Positions 5,588-6,996 of a DNA stretch of 6,996 bases are shown piece by piece. Each line of letters opens with the position of its first letter. The first letter of the stretch is position 1. The DNA is from CALBTQ01 sp036725605 (GTDB lineage Bacteria; Lernaellota; Lernaellaia; Lernaellales; Lernaellaceae): the NCBI GenBank assembly GCA_036725605.1, contig DAIMDW010000073.1:1-6996 (forward strand), given 5' to 3'. Made by a program: the position numbers and the translations under genes. Below the pieces are notes generated by a model. It saw nothing but the letters and a program-made list of their open reading frames with translations. It was not told where the DNA came from and did no database searches.

Positions 5588-6409
5588 ATGCGTACAAATC
5601 GGTATTTTCTCATTCTGCTGCTGAGCCTGGCCCTGCTTAGCTCGGCCGCAGCCAAGGACGTTTTCGATCACAACCACAGCCTGTTGGATCAAGTGCTGAA
5701 AACCTTTGTGCGCGATGGGAAGATCAAGTACGCGGACCTGAAAAAATCGGAACAACTGATCGACGAGTATGTCGACCGTCTACAGGATGTGTCCGAACGC
5801 GAATTGGAACTGTACACGCCCGACCAACGCCTGGCGTATTGGTTGAATTTTTACAACGCCCTGACGCTGAAAAGCATTCTGGACAACTACCCGATCCAGG
5901 GGCAACAGACCGCGTTTCCCGCCGACAGCCCGCGGCAGGTCGAAGGCTTTTGGGCCGCCAATAAATGGAAAACGCCGATGGGGCGCTTGACGCTCAACCA
6001 GATCGAATTCGATATCCTGCGCAAGATGGGTACGCGCGAGTGGGTTTTCGGCGTGTGCAAAGGCGCCAACGGCAGTGGGGTGCTGCTGGGCGAGGCCTTC
6101 AATGGCACGCGGATCCAGGAGCAATTGCGGCGAGCGGCGACCTTGTGGATCAACAACAAAAACAACATGCGCATCGATGTGGAGAACCGGACCATCCACG
6201 TCGCCAATTACATCACCGGCTATCTTCCCGATTTGAAGCGCGACTATTACAGGCGCAACGAGTTCCTGAAACACTCGTATCAGGACAACGTGCTGGCCAA
6301 CCTATATTTGACTTACGGCGCCGATGAGGAAGCCAAAACGATGTTGCGCGCCGGCGTGTTTTTCGTCACCTACGAGCAGACCGACTGGGGGCTGAACGAG
6401 GCGCGTTGA
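5588..6409 (+). CDS. Exported DUF547-domain protein
   Basis: A 273-residue protein with a classic Sec signal peptide: MRTNR, then a Leu-rich core (residues 6-17) and SSAAA with likely cleavage after Ala22, so a periplasmic or secreted product of about 250 residues. The ATG at 5588 has GGAG 8 nt upstream. DUF547 hallmarks in order are: FVRDGKIKYADL (40-51, the 'yV.dG.VdY..L' block), QRLAYWLNFYNALTLKSIL (80-98, the diagnostic 'LAFWINaYNAl..k.il' helix), LTLNQIEFDILR (134-145), and VFGVCKGANGSGVLLGEAF (153-171), followed by QLRRAATLWIN and a strand pair ending YLPDLKRDY. In typical members the Cys157 region continues as CAS..CP; here the second Cys and the Pro are absent. The molecular function of DUF547 is unknown. 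It is monocistronic by layout: a divergent promoter lies upstream and a 264-bp gap downstream. Confidence 0.9.
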   Translation: MRTNRYFLILLLSLALLSSAAAKDVFDHNHSLLDQVLKTFVRDGKIKYADLKKSEQLIDEYVDRLQDVSERELELYTPDQRLAYWLNFYNALTLKSILDNYPIQGQQTAFPADSPRQVEGFWAANKWKTPMGRLTLNQIEFDILRKMGTREWVFGVCKGANGSGVLLGEAFNGTRIQEQLRRAATLWINNKNNMRIDVENRTIHVANYITGYLPDLKRDYYRRNEFLKHSYQDNVLANLYLTYGADEEAKTMLRAGVFFVTYEQTDWGLNEAR

Positions 6410-6495
6410 GGCGCTCGGCTCGTCACGTTGGCGGAACCGATCCTTCGATCTTCGAACTGAAAATTCAATCGAGTCGACATTCTCTGCATATATTT

Positions 6496-6523
6496 CTTAT
6501 AACCATTGAATTATAAGGTGGTT
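6496..6523. repeat. Short inverted repeat, possible weak terminator or operator
   Basis: CTTATAA (6496-6502) and TTATAAG (6511-6517) form a perfect 7-bp inverted repeat with an 8-nt loop, followed by GTGGTTTTT. A second, mutually exclusive pairing is AACCA (6501-6505) with TGGTT (6519-6523), which runs straight into the T-run. Both stems are short and the first is AT-rich, so termination would be weak; a protein binding site upstream of the repeat-protein gene is an equal possibility. Confidence 0.3.
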
Positions 6524-6606
6524 TTTGGCTAGTTGTTTTCGGGTGGATGGCGATATTTGAACTCAATTTAATGCAATGATTTATCGGCGATTTTCCGCGG
6601 CGATGC

Positions 6607-6636
6607 TTGACCGATCCCAACAAAATCTTCTACAAT
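6607..6636 (+). promoter_or_regulatory. Strong sigma70-type promoter for the repeat-protein gene
   Basis: TTGACC (6607-6612, 5 of 6) and TACAAT (6631-6636, 5 of 6) are 18 nt apart. The start would fall near 6643, giving a leader of about 30 nt that ends in a good GGAGG site. It is the best promoter match in the window. Confidence 0.65.
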
Positions 6637-6662
6637 CAAACAGCGGCGCGTGTATGCCTGTT

Positions 6663-6667
6663 GGAGG
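6663..6667 (+). promoter_or_regulatory. Ribosome binding site fixing the start of the repeat protein
   Basis: GGAGG lies 6 nt before the ATG at 6674, at ideal spacing. With the promoter just upstream, it shows that the open frame running off the right edge is a real gene. Confidence 0.75.
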
Positions 6668-6673
6668 ATAACC

Positions 6674-6996
6674 ATGAAGCGTTACCGGTGGTTGTTATTG
6701 ATTTTGGTGGCCATGCTTTTTTTGGTCGCTGCGGAATGTAATTCTTCGAACGACGATGAAAGCGTCGCGCGAATAGACGATGATAATGGTGATGACGATT
6801 TTATCCCTCCCGATGACGACGACACCGGTGATGACGATACCGGTGACGACGACACGACGGATGACGATACCGGAGATGATGACACCGGCGATGATGACAC
6901 CGGCGATGACGACACCGGCGACGACGACACCGGCGACGACGACACCGGCGACGACGACACCGGCGACGACGACACCGGCGACGACGACACCGGCGA
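6674..6996 (+). CDS. Exported Asp-rich DDDTG-repeat surface protein (3'-truncated)
   Basis: The frame opens at the ATG at 6674 and has no stop in 107 codons. It begins with a signal sequence: MKRYRW, hydrophobic LLLILVAMLFLVAA (7-20), then Glu21-Cys22. Cys22 sits where a lipoprotein Cys would, but Glu at -1 is atypical for a lipobox, so either an unusual lipoprotein or cleavage after Ala20 is possible. A short Ser/Asn/Asp segment (23-46) with FIPP leads to 12 tandem DDDTG units (48-107) that reach the window edge. Such acidic low-complexity stretches act as extended stalks between anchor and functional domain in some surface proteins (compare Ser-Asp repeats of staphylococcal adhesins); clustered Asp may also bind Ca2+. 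Any functional domain lies beyond the edge, so no function can be given. The leader uses A/T-rich codons (TTG, TTA, ATT), unlike the GC-rich repeat. Confidence 0.8.
   Translation, partial: MKRYRWLLLILVAMLFLVAAECNSSNDDESVARIDDDNGDDDFIPPDDDDTGDDDTGDDDTTDDDTGDDDTGDDDTGDDDTGDDDTGDDDTGDDDTGDDDTGDDDTG
6815..6996 (+). repeat. 15-bp tandem repeat (minisatellite) coding for DDDTG
   Basis: Twelve in-frame 15-bp units run from 6815 to 6994 and continue past the window. The third unit is DDDTT. The copies differ at synonymous Asp, Thr and Gly codons on the left (GAT/GAC, ACC/ACG, GGT/GGA/GGC), while the last five (6920-6994) are identical GACGACGACACCGGC. The reverse strand reads as a long Ser/Pro/Val shadow frame, which is an artefact of the repeat. 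Confidence 0.95.

Larger units (their letters stand above)
6410..6673. other. AT-rich intergenic gap between the DUF547 gene and the repeat-protein gene
   Basis: This 264-bp stretch has no credible ORF. Its centre (about 6480-6640) is clearly richer in A and T than the flanking genes. It holds the inverted repeat at 6496-6523 and the promoter at 6607-6636, listed separately. I see no strong GC-rich hairpin with a U-tract, so the end of the DUF547 transcript is not explained unless the AT-rich hairpin or Rho does it. Confidence 0.6.

Noticed and set aside
6682..6990. Minus-strand Ser/Pro/Val repeat frame (SSPVS units)
   Set aside because: It is the reverse-strand reading of the DDDTG minisatellite; the plus strand has the promoter, ribosome site and signal sequence.
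6815..6996. CRISPR array
   Set aside because: The 15-bp units are directly adjacent with no spacers and are coding.

Overview
The window looks like a piece of chromosome from a GC-rich, Gram-negative, probably environmental bacterium. The evidence is a LolB-like outer-membrane lipoprotein fragment, two further predicted surface lipoproteins, an MshEN (type IV pilus/type II secretion ATPase N-terminal) protein, and strong G/C third-position bias that creates long shadow ORFs opposite real genes. The Asp/Thr/Gly tandem repeat at the right end, a free-standing MshEN protein and a tocopherol-cyclase-like lipoprotein together suggest a deltaproteobacterial-grade lineage (Myxococcota, Lernaellota or relatives). 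That placement is inference from gene style, with no marker gene behind it. There is no rRNA, tRNA, CRISPR array, transposase, phage gene or obvious mobile element.

Layout. (1) 1-2183, plus strand: a tight three-gene run of a 5'-truncated LolB/DUF4292-like lipoprotein, a 228-residue stand-alone MshEN-domain protein, and an OppD/DppD-type peptide ABC transporter ATPase. The gaps are +13 nt and then a 4-nt ATGA overlap, so the last two are probably translationally coupled. (2) 2180-5413, minus strand, read right to left: purF (amidophosphoribosyltransferase), a tocopherol-cyclase-like lipoprotein, and a DUF697-like small protein with a lysine-rich tail. The stop codons of the oppD-like and DUF697-like genes overlap tail to tail by 4 nt. 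(3) 5414-5587: a divergent promoter region between purF and a secreted DUF547 protein, with a perfect TATAAT on the minus strand and a TTGACT-17-TAAAAC promoter on the plus strand. (4) 5588-6409, plus strand: the exported DUF547 protein. (5) 6410-6673: an AT-rich gap with a small inverted repeat and a strong sigma70-type promoter (TTGACC-18-TACAAT). (6) 6674 to the window end: the start of an exported, probably surface-anchored protein that passes into a 15-bp/5-residue DDDTG tandem repeat and runs off the edge without a stop.

Functionally this is a mix of housekeeping (purine synthesis step 1, peptide uptake ATPase) and poorly characterised envelope proteins. No complete, obviously new multi-gene system is visible. 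The most unusual points are the expanding DDDTG minisatellite gene, the MshEN protein (candidate c-di-GMP sensor) coupled to a lone peptide-transporter ATPase, the atypical PurF catalytic-loop sequence, and the DUF697-like protein with a histone-H1-like tail.
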